Positions 23,249-32,600 of a stretch of DNA of 47,341 nt are shown here, one piece after another; positions within the stretch are counted from its first letter, which is position 1, and each line of letters begins with the position of its first letter. Under the pieces are notes generated by a model. That model ran no database searches, was not told where the DNA came from, and was given only the letters and a program-made list of their open reading frames with translations. The stretch is from assembly GCA_017530365.1 (NCBI GenBank), contig JAFXMK010000021.1, positions 1 through 47,341 of the forward strand. Direction: 5' to 3'. The stretch comes from Bacteroidales bacterium. GTDB taxonomy: Bacteria; Bacteroidota; Bacteroidia; Bacteroidales; F082. A program made the position numbers and the translations under genes.

Positions 23249-23275
23249 ATATCTTTGTTAATGGTGCAAAGATAT
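23249..23275. promoter_or_regulatory. Facing -7 elements forming an inverted repeat
   Basis: ATATCTTTG (23249-23257) and CAAAGATAT (23267-23275) are perfect 9-base inverted repeats around a 9-base spacer. Each half is a TAnnTTTG -7 element: TATCTTTG on the plus strand (23250-23257), and on the minus strand (23274-23267) for argS. Confidence 0.55.
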
Positions 23276-23295
23276 GGATTTTTGATGTTTTTTTG

Positions 23296-23303
23296 TATTT
23301 TTG
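23296..23303 (+). promoter_or_regulatory. -7 element for the lipoprotein esterase gene
   Basis: TATTTTTG on the plus strand, 24 bases before the preferred ATG at 23328. A second candidate for the same gene is the plus-strand half of the inverted repeat at 23250. Confidence 0.4.
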
Positions 23304-23327
23304 CCATGTTTATTTAACTGGGACTAC

Positions 23328-24794
23328 ATGCGCCGCTTCTTTACTACTTCTATCTTTATCCTACTTGTTTCCACTTTGTTTGCCTGCTCAACCAGCAAAG
23401 AAAAAAGAAAACCTTTTTGGAAAGTCGCTTTTCCCATGATTGAGACACCTGTCACCTTCACCGGTTCCATCGACGACAAGGATTATCTTTTTTTCATCGA
23501 GCACAGCGACAGCCTGTACGTCACAGGTCATTATATGGCATTGGGGGAAACCATGACGGACACGCTTCCGTTTCAGCTGGAAGCCCGTGGCCGCAATGCC
23601 AGGCTTTATTACAACGGCAAGAAAGAAACTTTCCGTCCGCGTGTCAAATCGATGGATGAACGACATGCTGAGGGATACGCCCGCTTGAGCGTGCTTGGGA
23701 CAGCCTTTTTCCATATTCAAATCCACGAGACGCCTGTTTTCCGGGATGTAGAGAACAAACGCTACCAGGACACCTTATTCGCTGTAGAGGAAACCAGCGA
23801 CATCTGTTATGCAAACGTTCCAGGATTTTGGTCAGCATTGGGCGATGAGACCGATGTCACCGACAAGATTTTCCGGATGACCGAAGCCATCAGCGAGACC
23901 CCCTTGGATCTCCATTTCGACATTTTCCGACCACAAAACGACACCTTGGAAAAGCATCCGTTGGTCATGCTGGTTCATGGTGGAGCGTTCTATTTCGGTT
24001 CAAAAGACGACAAGTCGATAACCCGTTGGTGCCAGCACCTTGCCTCGTTGGGCTATGTGACGGCTTCCATCGACTATCGGATAGGCTTTTTGCCCTCCAT
24101 GGGCAGTATTGGCCGTGCAGGCTACCGCGCCGTGCAGGATGCCCATGCCGCCATGAGGTTTTTAGTTTCACATCAGGAGGAATATGGCATCGACACCTCG
24201 ATGATTTTCGTGGGCGGTGCCAGTGCTGGTGCGATTACCGTTCTCAACCTCGCCTTCATGACCAATGAGACTCGTCCCGAATACACCCATAGCGGCTTAC
24301 TTCGCCCTGATCTCGGTGACATCGACACCTATGGCAACGCCATCAAAGCCGATTTCCGCATCAAGGGCATCATTGACATGTGGGGAGCCATGCCCGACAC
24401 CACCCTGCTCCATGGGCACAACATCCCGATTCTCGCCTTCCATGGCGATGCCGACAACATCGTTCCCTACAGCCACGACTATCCTTTCAGCATCGCTGGT
24501 CCGTTGAAAACACTGTTGGTCGAACCGATGTTCGGTTCATCTTGTATCGTGGATCGTGCGACCAAATTAGGATACGACGCGCAGCTAGTCACCTTTGTGG
24601 GATACAAGCACTCACCTCATGTGAATCCCGAAACCCTATCGGCAAGTTGGAAAGTCAAAGGGGGTGTAATCCTCTCTTCCGACAACAACTCCGTGAATGT
24701 GGCTTGGATTCGAAACGCACCCCAACACAGTATCACGGTATCAGCAGCGATGCCTTACGGCGTTGGTCTTACCGAAACGAAAAACTATCAATGA
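23328..24794 (+). CDS. Lipoprotein alpha/beta-hydrolase (esterase/lipase-like)
   Basis: 488-residue exported enzyme with a lipoprotein signal (MRRFFTTSIFILLVSTLFAC, lipobox LFAC). Residues about 25-165 form a beta-rich domain of no recognised family. The alpha/beta-hydrolase part follows: oxyanion-hole HGGAF, nucleophile elbow GGASAGA (catalytic Ser), acid in HGDADNIVPY and a histidine in GYKHSPH. The pattern resembles carboxylesterase/lipase-type and peptidase S9-like hydrolases; substrate unknown. I reject the upstream TTG at 23301 as start because the signal peptide begins at 23328. Its stop overlaps an in-frame ATG of the next gene. Confidence 0.83.
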   Translation: MRRFFTTSIFILLVSTLFACSTSKEKRKPFWKVAFPMIETPVTFTGSIDDKDYLFFIEHSDSLYVTGHYMALGETMTDTLPFQLEARGRNARLYYNGKKETFRPRVKSMDERHAEGYARLSVLGTAFFHIQIHETPVFRDVENKRYQDTLFAVEETSDICYANVPGFWSALGDETDVTDKIFRMTEAISETPLDLHFDIFRPQNDTLEKHPLVMLVHGGAFYFGSKDDKSITRWCQHLASLGYVTASIDYRIGFLPSMGSIGRAGYRAVQDAHAAMRFLVSHQEEYGIDTSMIFVGGASAGAITVLNLAFMTNETRPEYTHSGLLRPDLGDIDTYGNAIKADFRIKGIIDMWGAMPDTTLLHGHNIPILAFHGDADNIVPYSHDYPFSIAGPLKTLLVEPMFGSSCIVDRATKLGYDAQLVTFVGYKHSPHVNPETLSASWKVKGGVILSSDNNSVNVAWIRNAPQHSITVSAAMPYGVGLTETKNYQ

Positions 24795-24814
24795 ATTATC
24801 AAACACCTATCAAT

Positions 24815-27139
24815 ATGAAAAAAACCTGTTTGTTGATTCTAATCATGATTGCTTTTGTGTCTTTGCCGGCACAAACCACAACAAATCAGCAGCGCCCCAA
24901 AGTCGGCGTTGTACTTGGTGGCGGCGGTGCCAAAGGCGCATCACACATTGGAGCGTTAAAATATTTGGAAGAGATTGGAATTCCGATAGATTATGTGGCG
25001 GGCACCAGCATGGGTTCCATCATCGGTGGACTATATGCCATGGGCTATTCGCCTGATGAGCTCACCCGGCTTATCGCGAGCATGAATTGGTCGGAATACA
25101 TCGGCAACAAGATCAACCGACCTGTAATGTCGGAAGAGACAAGATGGCGCAACAGCAATCTCCAACTCGAGATTCCTTTCAGCCTTGAAAGTTTATTTGA
25201 CAAAGACCCCAACGCTACTTTTATCAGCCAGTTACCAAGCGCCTACGTCAACAACAGCTCGCTGATCAATTTATTCAACGACCTATGCGTTGGCTATCAA
25301 GAGGAGATGGATTTCAACAACTTACCCATCCCGTTTGCTTGCGTGGCGACTAATATTGCCACTGGTGAGGAGGTTGTGCTCCGAAGCGGCAGCGTACCCA
25401 CTGCAATGCGAGCCAGCATGGCGATTCCTGGGGTGTTTTCACCAGTCTCCATCGGCGATATGGTGCTCGTTGACGGAGGCCTGGCGAACAATTTCCCCGC
25501 AGATGTACTTCGTGATATGGGTGCCGACATCATCATCGGTGTAGAAGTCACCTCGGAAAAAAAGATCACCAAGAAGGACATCCAGTCGTTGCCACAACTG
25601 CTAGGACGCCTGGTCGTCAATGGTACCAGCGCCAAGCGTAAGGAGAATCGGGAATTGTGCGACGTTCGAATCGTCCCTGACATCTCTGGTTTCGGAATGC
25701 TCAGCTTCACACCAGCTGCTATCGACACACTCGTCGGCAGAGGCTACAAAAAGGCCGCTGAATACCACGAACAACTGTTAGCCATTAAACAACTCATTGA
25801 CAAAACAGCAGGCGCCCCCATCAAAAAGGAACTGCATGCCCCGAAGTCAGTAAACATATTGGAGCATCCCGTTCTAATAAGCAACATCAGCATTGACGGG
25901 GTAACCGACAAACAAAGCCGATGGCTAATGCGAAAGAGTGGGCTGAAAACCGGAGAAACCTATACAAAAGACGGCCTCGAACGTGCCATAAACATCTATC
26001 GCGGCACAGGTTGTTTCGATGAAGTCACTTATAATGTTAAAGAGCATGATTCCATTCACGGTAAAGACCTGCTATCGGAATCCTACAACTTGAACATTCA
26101 CATGAAGCCAGCCCAGCCCCATGTCTTCGGCGTAGGACTTCACTATGACACCGAAGAAGGAGCAGGGATCCTGATCCATCTTGGATTGAACGAAAAACAA
26201 TTTGGAGGGTCGAAGTTCAACCTAAACGCCAAACTCAGCTACAACCCCCGTATCAACCTTACCTACACCTACTCAAGACCCTCATTGGCCAACTTCAACC
26301 TTGCGTACCACTATAAGAACGACCATTTTAACATGTTGTTTGAAGGAAGAAGGTCGCTCAACCTACGGTATCAGCAACAAAGAGTGAGTGGATCCATCTC
26401 TCAATTTCACCTGACCAATTTCAGCACCAGTGTCGGTTTGGCCTTTACCAGCACGACCTTCGACAGGTTCACCATGGATGAAGGGATTGACACGACCACG
26501 TTTGCATCCTCCCAGATCATCGAACCTTTTGTCAATGTGAAATACGACTGTCTCGATGACGCCTATTTCGCCAAACACGGATTCAACGTCCGTCTGAACG
26601 CCATGTATCATTTTGACACGAAGAAGCATTATTACGGCGATTTTGAAGAAGACGACCCGTACCTTCCTTCTGGCAAAAACTTGGATCTCTACTATGCCTT
26701 CCAGTCCTATCTCACCCCGAACGACGGGAAGTTCACCATCATCCCCCAACTGTACGGACGCTACTTATCCGGCAATACCGAGTATTACCACCTGTGGAAC
26801 AAATTCGGCGGAGAGGTGGAAGGAAGGCATTTTGACCATCAGCTGCCCTTCATCGGATATGCCTCCGTGGAAGGAACGGACCACCATGCTGCGGTGCTGC
26901 GATGCGACCTCCGTTACAACCTCTTCGGAAATCATTATCTGACTGCCATGTACAACTACCTCGTCAACATCACCTGCACGGAATCGTTCGACACGCTGAA
27001 ATACTACGGCATTCATGGAGCTGGAGTGAAGTATTCCTACAACAGTCTCTTAGGTCCGATCTCCTTGACCGTCCATTGGGCAAGGAGGTACCAGGAGAAC
27101 CACTTCGGCGCCTATTTCTCATTCGGATACACTTTTTAA
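24815..27139 (+). CDS. Patatin-like phospholipase fused to an outer-membrane beta-barrel (PlpD type)
   Basis: 774-residue protein with a signal peptide (MKKTCLLILIMIAFVSLPAQ). The patatin domain (about 28-320) has the glycine-rich oxyanion loop GVVLGGGGAKG, the nucleophile in GTSMGS (S65), and the catalytic aspartate in VDGGLANNF (D220). A POTRA-like domain follows (ISNISIDGVTDKQSRWLMRK, about 350-430). The rest is a 16-strand-like barrel resembling BamA/TamA (aromatic-ended strands, final FSFGYTF). This is the type Vd / PlpD layout, in which the lipase sits on or is released from the cell surface. An in-frame ATG at 24791 overlaps the preceding stop; the ATG at 24815 gives the cleaner signal peptide. 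Confidence 0.9.
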   Translation: MKKTCLLILIMIAFVSLPAQTTTNQQRPKVGVVLGGGGAKGASHIGALKYLEEIGIPIDYVAGTSMGSIIGGLYAMGYSPDELTRLIASMNWSEYIGNKINRPVMSEETRWRNSNLQLEIPFSLESLFDKDPNATFISQLPSAYVNNSSLINLFNDLCVGYQEEMDFNNLPIPFACVATNIATGEEVVLRSGSVPTAMRASMAIPGVFSPVSIGDMVLVDGGLANNFPADVLRDMGADIIIGVEVTSEKKITKKDIQSLPQLLGRLVVNGTSAKRKENRELCDVRIVPDISGFGMLSFTPAAIDTLVGRGYKKAAEYHEQLLAIKQLIDKTAGAPIKKELHAPKSVNILEHPVLISNISIDGVTDKQSRWLMRKSGLKTGETYTKDGLERAINIYRGTGCFDEVTYNVKEHDSIHGKDLLSESYNLNIHMKPAQPHVFGVGLHYDTEEGAGILIHLGLNEKQFGGSKFNLNAKLSYNPRINLTYTYSRPSLANFNLAYHYKNDHFNMLFEGRRSLNLRYQQQRVSGSISQFHLTNFSTSVGLAFTSTTFDRFTMDEGIDTTTFASSQIIEPFVNVKYDCLDDAYFAKHGFNVRLNAMYHFDTKKHYYGDFEEDDPYLPSGKNLDLYYAFQSYLTPNDGKFTIIPQLYGRYLSGNTEYYHLWNKFGGEVEGRHFDHQLPFIGYASVEGTDHHAAVLRCDLRYNLFGNHYLTAMYNYLVNITCTESFDTLKYYGIHGAGVKYSYNSLLGPISLTVHWARRYQENHFGAYFSFGYTF

Positions 27140-27169
27140 TAAAAAAAACCTGTAGAAGAAAAAAATTTG

Positions 27170-27177
27170 TATATTTG
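27170..27177 (+). promoter_or_regulatory. -7 element for the pyrBI leader
   Basis: TATATTTG (consensus TAnnTTTG) in the gap after the patatin gene. The predicted start of transcription is about 27181, so a 108-base leader would precede pyrB. No TTTG is seen at the -33 distance, so the assignment is moderate. Confidence 0.5.
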
Positions 27178-27184
27178 CATTCCG

Positions 27185-27286
27185 ATGAGGTACGAAAAAG
27201 TATCACCGGTAATCTTAATAAAAGGAATCGAGACGGTTGCTATGAAGCAGCCGTCTTTTTTTTGCAATCAACAAACTAAACTATAG
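27185..27286 (+). CDS. Putative pyrBI leader peptide (33 residues)
   Basis: ATG at 27185 opens a 33-codon frame beginning MRYEKVSPV and ending CNQQTKL, with TAG at 27284-27286, three bases before the pyrB ATG. The frame runs through the whole terminator hairpin and its T-run (which encodes Ser-Phe-Phe). It starts within about five bases of the predicted transcription start and has no ribosome site. In enterobacteria a 44-codon pyrBI leader likewise crosses the attenuator and stops just before pyrB. Expression is unproven; a chance open frame of this length is possible. Confidence 0.4.
   Translation: MRYEKVSPVILIKGIETVAMKQPSFFCNQQTKL
27232..27263 (+). terminator. Intrinsic terminator in the pyrBI leader (probable attenuator)
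   Basis: Ten-base stem GACGGTTGCT / AGCAGCCGTC with one G-U pair and an ATGA loop, followed by eight T residues (27256-27263). It lies between the predicted promoter and pyrB, so pyrB transcription from that promoter must read through. It could also end transcription from the patatin gene. Confidence 0.8.
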
Positions 27287-27289
27287 ATT

Positions 27290-28210
27290 ATGTCCATCTC
27301 ACTGAAAAACCGCAGCTTGATCTCCATCAGCGACTACTCGCCAGAGGAGATCTGCCATGTCCTTGACATCGCCGAGGATTTCGAAAAGAATCCACATCAG
27401 AACTTGCTCAACGGTCGTATCATCGCCTCGTTGTTCTTCGAGCCTTCTACCCGCACCCGTCTGAGCTTCGAGACGGCCATCCAACTTTTGGGCGGTAACG
27501 TCATCGGATTCAGCAGCACCTCAGGTACCAGCGTGCAGAAAGGCGAATCATTAGCCGACACCATCACCATGGTAGCAAGCTATGCCGACCTCATCGTCAT
27601 GCGCAACCCTATCGACGGCTCCGCCCGTCTCGCCTCCGAGGTCTCCAAAGTACCGATCATCAATGCCGGTGACGGTTCCAACCAGCACCCGACCCAGTGC
27701 ATGCTCGACCTCTATTCCATCCGCAAGACCCAAGGCACCCTCGAAAACCTTGAGATTACCTTGGTCGGTGACTTGAAATACGGACGCACCGTACACAGCT
27801 TGGTGGAGGCCATGAGCCACTTCAACGCCAAGTTCAACTTGGTATCCCCTGTCGAGCTCAAGCTCCCCAGAACCGTGAAGCAGCACATCAAGGACGCCCA
27901 TCTGGAATACGAGCAGTTCACCGAGCTGGAGGAAGTCATCCCCCACTCCGACATCATCTACATGACCCGAGTGCAGCGCGAGCGCTTCCCCGATCCACTG
28001 GAATATGAGAAAGTGAAGAACTCCTACGTGCTGCGTAATGCCATGCTGGCCAACGCCAAGCCCAACTGCCGCATCCTGCACCCGCTGCCGCGTGTCAACG
28101 AGATCCATGTGGATGTTGACGCCAACCCGAAGGCTTACTACTTCCAACAGGCTCAGAATGGCGTATATGCACGACAGGCGCTGATTGCGGCTATTCTTGG
28201 GTTAAAATAA
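27290..28210 (+). CDS. pyrB: Aspartate carbamoyltransferase catalytic subunit
   Basis: Second step of de novo pyrimidine synthesis: carbamoyl phosphate plus aspartate to carbamoyl aspartate. The 306 residues carry the carbamoyl-phosphate loop [26 protein letters not shown], the 80s-loop region [30 protein letters not shown] and HPLPRVNEI. Followed by the regulatory subunit gene, so the enzyme is probably the class B dodecamer. It lies behind a terminator hairpin that suggests attenuation by pyrimidine supply. Confidence 0.97.
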   Translation: MSISLKNRSLISISDYSPEEICHVLDIAEDFEKNPHQNLLNGRIIASLFFEPSTRTRLSFETAIQLLGGNVIGFSSTSGTSVQKGESLADTITMVASYADLIVMRNPIDGSARLASEVSKVPIINAGDGSNQHPTQCMLDLYSIRKTQGTLENLEITLVGDLKYGRTVHSLVEAMSHFNAKFNLVSPVELKLPRTVKQHIKDAHLEYEQFTELEEVIPHSDIIYMTRVQRERFPDPLEYEKVKNSYVLRNAMLANAKPNCRILHPLPRVNEIHVDVDANPKAYYFQQAQNGVYARQALIAAILGLK

Positions 28211-28240
28211 AGATAAAAGATAAGAGATAAAAGATAATAG
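28211..28240 (+). repeat. Short tandem array, unit AGATAAN
   Basis: Four copies of a 7-base unit (AGATAAA, AGATAAG, AGATAAA, AGATAAT) fill exactly the spacer between the pyrB stop and the pyrI start codon at 28243. Confidence 0.75.
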
Positions 28241-28242
28241 TT

Positions 28243-28707
28243 ATGGAAAAAAGAAAAGAACTGATCGTTTCAGCCATTGAGAATGGCACGGTCATCGACC
28301 ATATTCCCGCCGACAAAGTGTATCAAGTCGTCAAGATCTTGGGTTTGGACAAGGCAACCCATCCAGTATATCTCGGCATCAACGTAGAGAGCAAGAAGTT
28401 CGGCACCAAAGGCTTCATCAAGGCCGCTGACAAATACTTCGCCCCGGAAGACGTGAACAAGATCGCGCTGGTAGCCCCCACTGCCTCCATCATCGAAATC
28501 AAGGGGTACGAGGTAGTCAACAAGATGACAGTACAGATCCCCGAACGGATTGAGAAGATCGTCAAGTGCTTCAACCCGAACTGTGTCACCAACAAGGAAC
28601 ACGACATCGCTACGAAGTTCCGCGTGAAATATGTGGATGGCAAGCTCCGTCTGGTATGCCACTACTGCGAGAAATACACCTCGGAAGAGAACATCGAATT
28701 CATCTAA
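28243..28707 (+). CDS. pyrI: Aspartate carbamoyltransferase regulatory subunit
   Basis: Binds CTP/ATP allosterically and couples PyrB trimers. The 154 residues show the allosteric domain with GTVIDHIPADKVYQVVKILG and the zinc domain with four cysteines: C109 and C114 (CFNPNC) and C139 and C142 (CHYC). Length matches E. coli PyrI (153). It presumably gives the Bacteroidetes enzyme end-product control in addition to the leader. Confidence 0.96.
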   Translation: MEKRKELIVSAIENGTVIDHIPADKVYQVVKILGLDKATHPVYLGINVESKKFGTKGFIKAADKYFAPEDVNKIALVAPTASIIEIKGYEVVNKMTVQIPERIEKIVKCFNPNCVTNKEHDIATKFRVKYVDGKLRLVCHYCEKYTSEENIEFI

Positions 28708-28719
28708 GCATCGGCTGCC

Positions 28720-29268
28720 ATGAAAAAAACACTCTGGCTGTTATTGTGCATCGTGGCCATCATTGTATTATGGGGTGTTTCCAAATACAACGGCTTCGTT
28801 AAGACAGAGGAAAAGATGACCCAGGCTTGGTCGCAGGTAGAGAACGTCTATCAGCGAAGGATGGACTTGATTCCCAACCTCGTTGCGGTTGTAAGGTCCT
28901 ACACCGATTATGAGAATAAGACGCTGGTTGATATCGTGGAAGCCAGAGCCCAGCAAGCGACTGCCACAAAGATCGACCCCGAGTCCGTGACACAAGAACA
29001 GCTGTCGGGCTTTGAAAACGCCCAACAGCTGCTCGGTGATGCTGTCAACGATGTCATCGTTTCGATAGAGAACTATCCCGACTTGAAGGCTGTTGAATCC
29101 TACCAGACCTTCTTGGCCCAATATGAAGGGTCGGAGAACCGTATCCTCATAGAACGCAAGCGTTACAACGAGATGGTTCAGGACTACAACAAGTCCGTCC
29201 GCAGTTTCCCTGGCAACCTCATAGCCGGATGGTTCGGCTTTGAGCCGAAACCCTATTTTAAAGGTTAG
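28720..29268 (+). CDS. LemA family protein
   Basis: 182 residues with one N-terminal membrane anchor (MKKTLWLLLCIVAIIVLWGV). It continues with the LemA-type helical domain: MTQAWSQVENVYQRRMDLIPNLVAVVRSY, NAQQLLGDAVNDVIVSIENYPDL, and the end FPGNLIAGWFGFEPKPYF. Function of LemA proteins is poorly known; they often neighbour a TPM-domain gene, which is absent here. Twelve bases after pyrI on the same strand; possibly transcribed with pyrBI. Confidence 0.9.
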   Translation: MKKTLWLLLCIVAIIVLWGVSKYNGFVKTEEKMTQAWSQVENVYQRRMDLIPNLVAVVRSYTDYENKTLVDIVEARAQQATATKIDPESVTQEQLSGFENAQQLLGDAVNDVIVSIENYPDLKAVESYQTFLAQYEGSENRILIERKRYNEMVQDYNKSVRSFPGNLIAGWFGFEPKPYFKG

Positions 29269-29277
29269 AGGTCCTCA

Positions 29278-29586
29278 TCAAGCCTGTGCCTTCGGTCCCA
29301 TCGTGAAAGGAGGCAACATCTCGTTGTTCACCTCTTTAATGGTGCCGAAATTGGATTCGTATTTGCTCAGGTTGTCGGCCAAGGCTTTATAAAGGCGTTT
29401 GGCATGCTGGGGAGTCATCACGATTCTTGACTTGACTTTGGCTTTCGGAGCACCTGGCATCAGACTCACAAAGTCGAGCACGAACTCCGTCGGAGAATGG
29501 GTAATGATGGCCAAGTTGGAATAGATACCGCCCGCCACTTCTTCAGTCAATTCGATATTGATCTGGTTTTTCTGTTTTTCGTCCAT
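29278..29586 (-). CDS. DUF3467 protein
   Basis: 102-residue soluble protein matching DUF3467: NQINIELTEEVAGGIYSNLA, ITHSPTEFVLDFVSLMPG, AKVKSRIVMTPQHAKRLYKAL and NEMLPPFTMGPKAQA. Families of this kind occur widely in bacteria, and in Bacteroidetes the gene lies just after rpoC. Function unknown. Separated from rpoC by a strong hairpin with a T-run. Confidence 0.87.
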   Translation of the reverse strand: MDEKQKNQINIELTEEVAGGIYSNLAIITHSPTEFVLDFVSLMPGAPKAKVKSRIVMTPQHAKRLYKALADNLSKYESNFGTIKEVNNEMLPPFTMGPKAQA

Positions 29587-29606
29587 GATATTGTTTTTAT
29601 TTGGTT

Positions 29607-29641
29607 AAAAAAAGTAGAGACGGTGCACACACCGTCTCTAC
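29607..29641 (-). terminator. Intrinsic terminator after rpoC
   Basis: Perfect 12-bp stem GTAGAGACGGTG / CACCGTCTCTAC (29614-29625 with 29630-29641) and a 4-base loop. On the minus strand seven T residues follow (29613-29607). It closes the rpoBC unit, 18 bases after the rpoC stop. Confidence 0.85.
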
Positions 29642-29658
29642 ATTGTTGAATGATAGGA

Positions 29659-32600
29659 TCAATCAGCAAGCGTTGCTCCTTGAGCCTTCAGTGCCTCGTA
29701 TTCTTCGCGTGAGGCAACGATCAAGTCGTCATACTCACGGAGACCGGTTCCAGCAGGAATCTTATGGCCTACGATGACATTCTCCTTCATGCCAAGCAGA
29801 TAGTCCGTCTTAGCGCTGATGGCGGCATTCGTAAGGACCTTGGTGGTTTCCTGGAAGGATGCGGCCGACATGAAGCTGTCGGTTTGCAGAGCGGCACGCG
29901 TGATACCTTGAAGTATCTGGCTTGCGGTAGCAGGCTCGGCGGGACGGGTCTCGACGAGCTTGAGATCCTTACGTTTCAGCAGGGAGTTCTCATCACGCAG
30001 CTTCATGGCTGAGATGATCTGACCAGCGGAAAGCGTCTCGGAATCACCTGGATCGGTGACCACCATCTTGCCATAGATCTCATCGTTTTCCTCTTGGAAA
30101 GCCAGTTTGCTGACCAGCTCGCCTTCAAGGAAGCGGGTATCACCAGGTTCAATAATCTCGACCTTACGCATCATCTGACGTACGATGACCTCGAAGTGCT
30201 TGTCGTTGATCGTCACACCTTGTGAACGATACACGCTTTGGACTTCATTGACGATGTACTCCTGTACCTTCATCGGTCCCATGATGGCGAGGATGCTGGC
30301 AGGTGTGATGGCACCGTCAGACAACGGCTGACCAGCCTTCACATAGTCGTTCTCCTGAGCCAGGATCTGCTTGGAGGTAGGCACGAGGTAACGTTTTTGG
30401 TCACCCGTCTTGGAGGTAATCACAATCTCACGGTTGCCACGCTTGAGCTTCTTCTCCAGATGCACAGTGCCGTCGATTTCGGACACTACAGCCGGATCGG
30501 AAGGATTACGAGCCTCAAAGAGCTCGGTCACACGCGGCAGACCGCCAGTGATATCACCACCACCGGACACGTTACGTGGGATACGGACCAGTTGGTCACC
30601 AGCCTTGATGGCGTCGTTCTCTTCAACGACCACGTGAGCGTCAACAGGAAGGTCATAGACAGCCAGCACCTCGTCGTTATCGTCAACGATCTCGATCTGA
30701 GGATTCTTGGTGCCTCTCTTACCTTCGATGATCACGCGCTCGCTAAATCCGGTCTCAGCGATGGTCTCGCTGTGATAGGTAACACCTTCGACCACATTGA
30801 CGAAACGCACCTTACCGGTGAATTCTGAAACGATTGTAGCGTTGTAGGGGTCCCATTCAAAGATCTTGTCACCTTTGCTGACCTCAGCGCCATTATCGAA
30901 ATACAGTTTGGCACCATAAGGGATATTGACTGTCATCAACACGACACCGGTATTCTTGTCGTGAAGCTTCATTTCAGCGGAACGACCGATGACGATCTGG
31001 CATTTCACGCCTTCGCGTTCTGCATCGACGGAACGGAGTTCATCGATTTCGAGGACACCGTCGTACTTCGCTTCAGTGCTGTTGACCACAACACCCTTCG
31101 AAGCCTTACCACCTTGGTGGAAGGTACGCAGGGTCAGCTGGGTACCAGGCTCACCGATGGACTGAGCGGCGATGACACCCACAGCCTCACCTTTCTGAAC
31201 CAGTTTACCTGAAGCCAGGTTACGACCGTAGCAGTTGGCGCACACACCGTGTTTGGCTTCGCAAGTCAACACGGAACGGATCTCAACGCTATCCAGCGGC
31301 GATTCGTCGATGGCTTCTGCCAACTCTTCATTGATTTCTTCGCCACCGGCAACGATCAGTTCGCCTGTGAGAGGACTGAAGATGTCATGCAAAGCCACAC
31401 GACCGAGGATGCGGTCATACAGCAATGAGTGCTTGCCTTTTTCCTTGATTTCTTCACCGCGCGAGACTGTCAAGCCACGGAGGGTACCGCAGTCCTTGCT
31501 GGTGATGATGACATCGTGAGCGACGTCCACCAGACGACGGGTGAGGTAACCAGCGTCAGCGGTCTTCAGAGCGGTATCGGCCAAACCCTTACGGGCACCG
31601 TGGGTGGAGATGAAGTACTCCAACACGGAAAGGCCTTCCTGGAAGTTCGAAAGAATCGGGTTCTCGATGATTTCAGCACCACCAGAACCAGCTTTCATAG
31701 GCTTGGCCATCAGACCTCTCATACCGCAGAGCTGTGAGACCTGAGCCTCAGAACCACGAGCGCCAGAGTGCAGCATCATATAGACAGGGTTGAAGCCCTG
31801 GTCGTCGGATGACAGCAGATCCATCACTTCCTTGGTCAGCTTGGTATTGACATCGGTCCAAAGGTCAACGATCTGGTTGTAACGCTCGTTGGGGCCCATG
31901 AAACCCATCTTTTCGTATTCACGGATCTCAGCAGCCTTGGCATTGGCCTCGCTGATGAGTGTTTCCTTTGCGGCAGGAACAAGGACGTTGCCGAGGTTGA
32001 ACGACAAGCCGCCTTTGTAAGCCATGTAATAACCCATGTTCTTGATGTCATCAAGGAACTTGGTTGTAACGGCTGTTCCAAGCAGACGCACCATCTCACC
32101 AACGATGCTACGGAACGACTTCTTGGTCAACAGTTGGTTGATGTAGCCATAACCTTCAGGAACCACTTGGTTGAAGATGACACGGCCAACGGTAGTCTCG
32201 ATCTTCTTGGTGACGATCTCGCCGTTTTCGCGCACCTTGACACGGCAGTAGATGATGGCATGCATGTCAACGCGTTTCTCGTTGTGAGCAATGATGACCT
32301 CTTCGGGAGAGTAGAAGGACATGCCTTCACCCTTCACGATATGATCGGGAGTGCTTTTACGAGGCTTGGTGATGTAGTACAGACCAAGAACCATGTCCTG
32401 TGAAGGCAGGGTGATAGGCGCACCGTTGGAAGGATTCAGGATGTTGTGCGATGCCAGCATCAGGATTTGAGCCTCCAATACGGCGGCGTTGCCCAGTGGT
32501 ACGTGGACAGCCATCTGGTCACCGTCGAAGTCGGCGTTGAATGCCGTACATACCAACGGGTGCAGACGGATTGCCTTACCTTCGACCAACTTGGGTTGGA

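Noticed and set aside
24380-24814. N-terminal extension of the patatin frame
   Set aside because: This part overlaps the esterase gene in another frame. The signal peptide at 24815 marks the true start.
27179-27191. Resemblance to the PyrR binding loop (UUCCGAUGAGGU)
   Set aside because: Two conserved positions differ and the -7 element overlaps its start, so only part of it would be transcribed. No PyrR gene is seen nearby.
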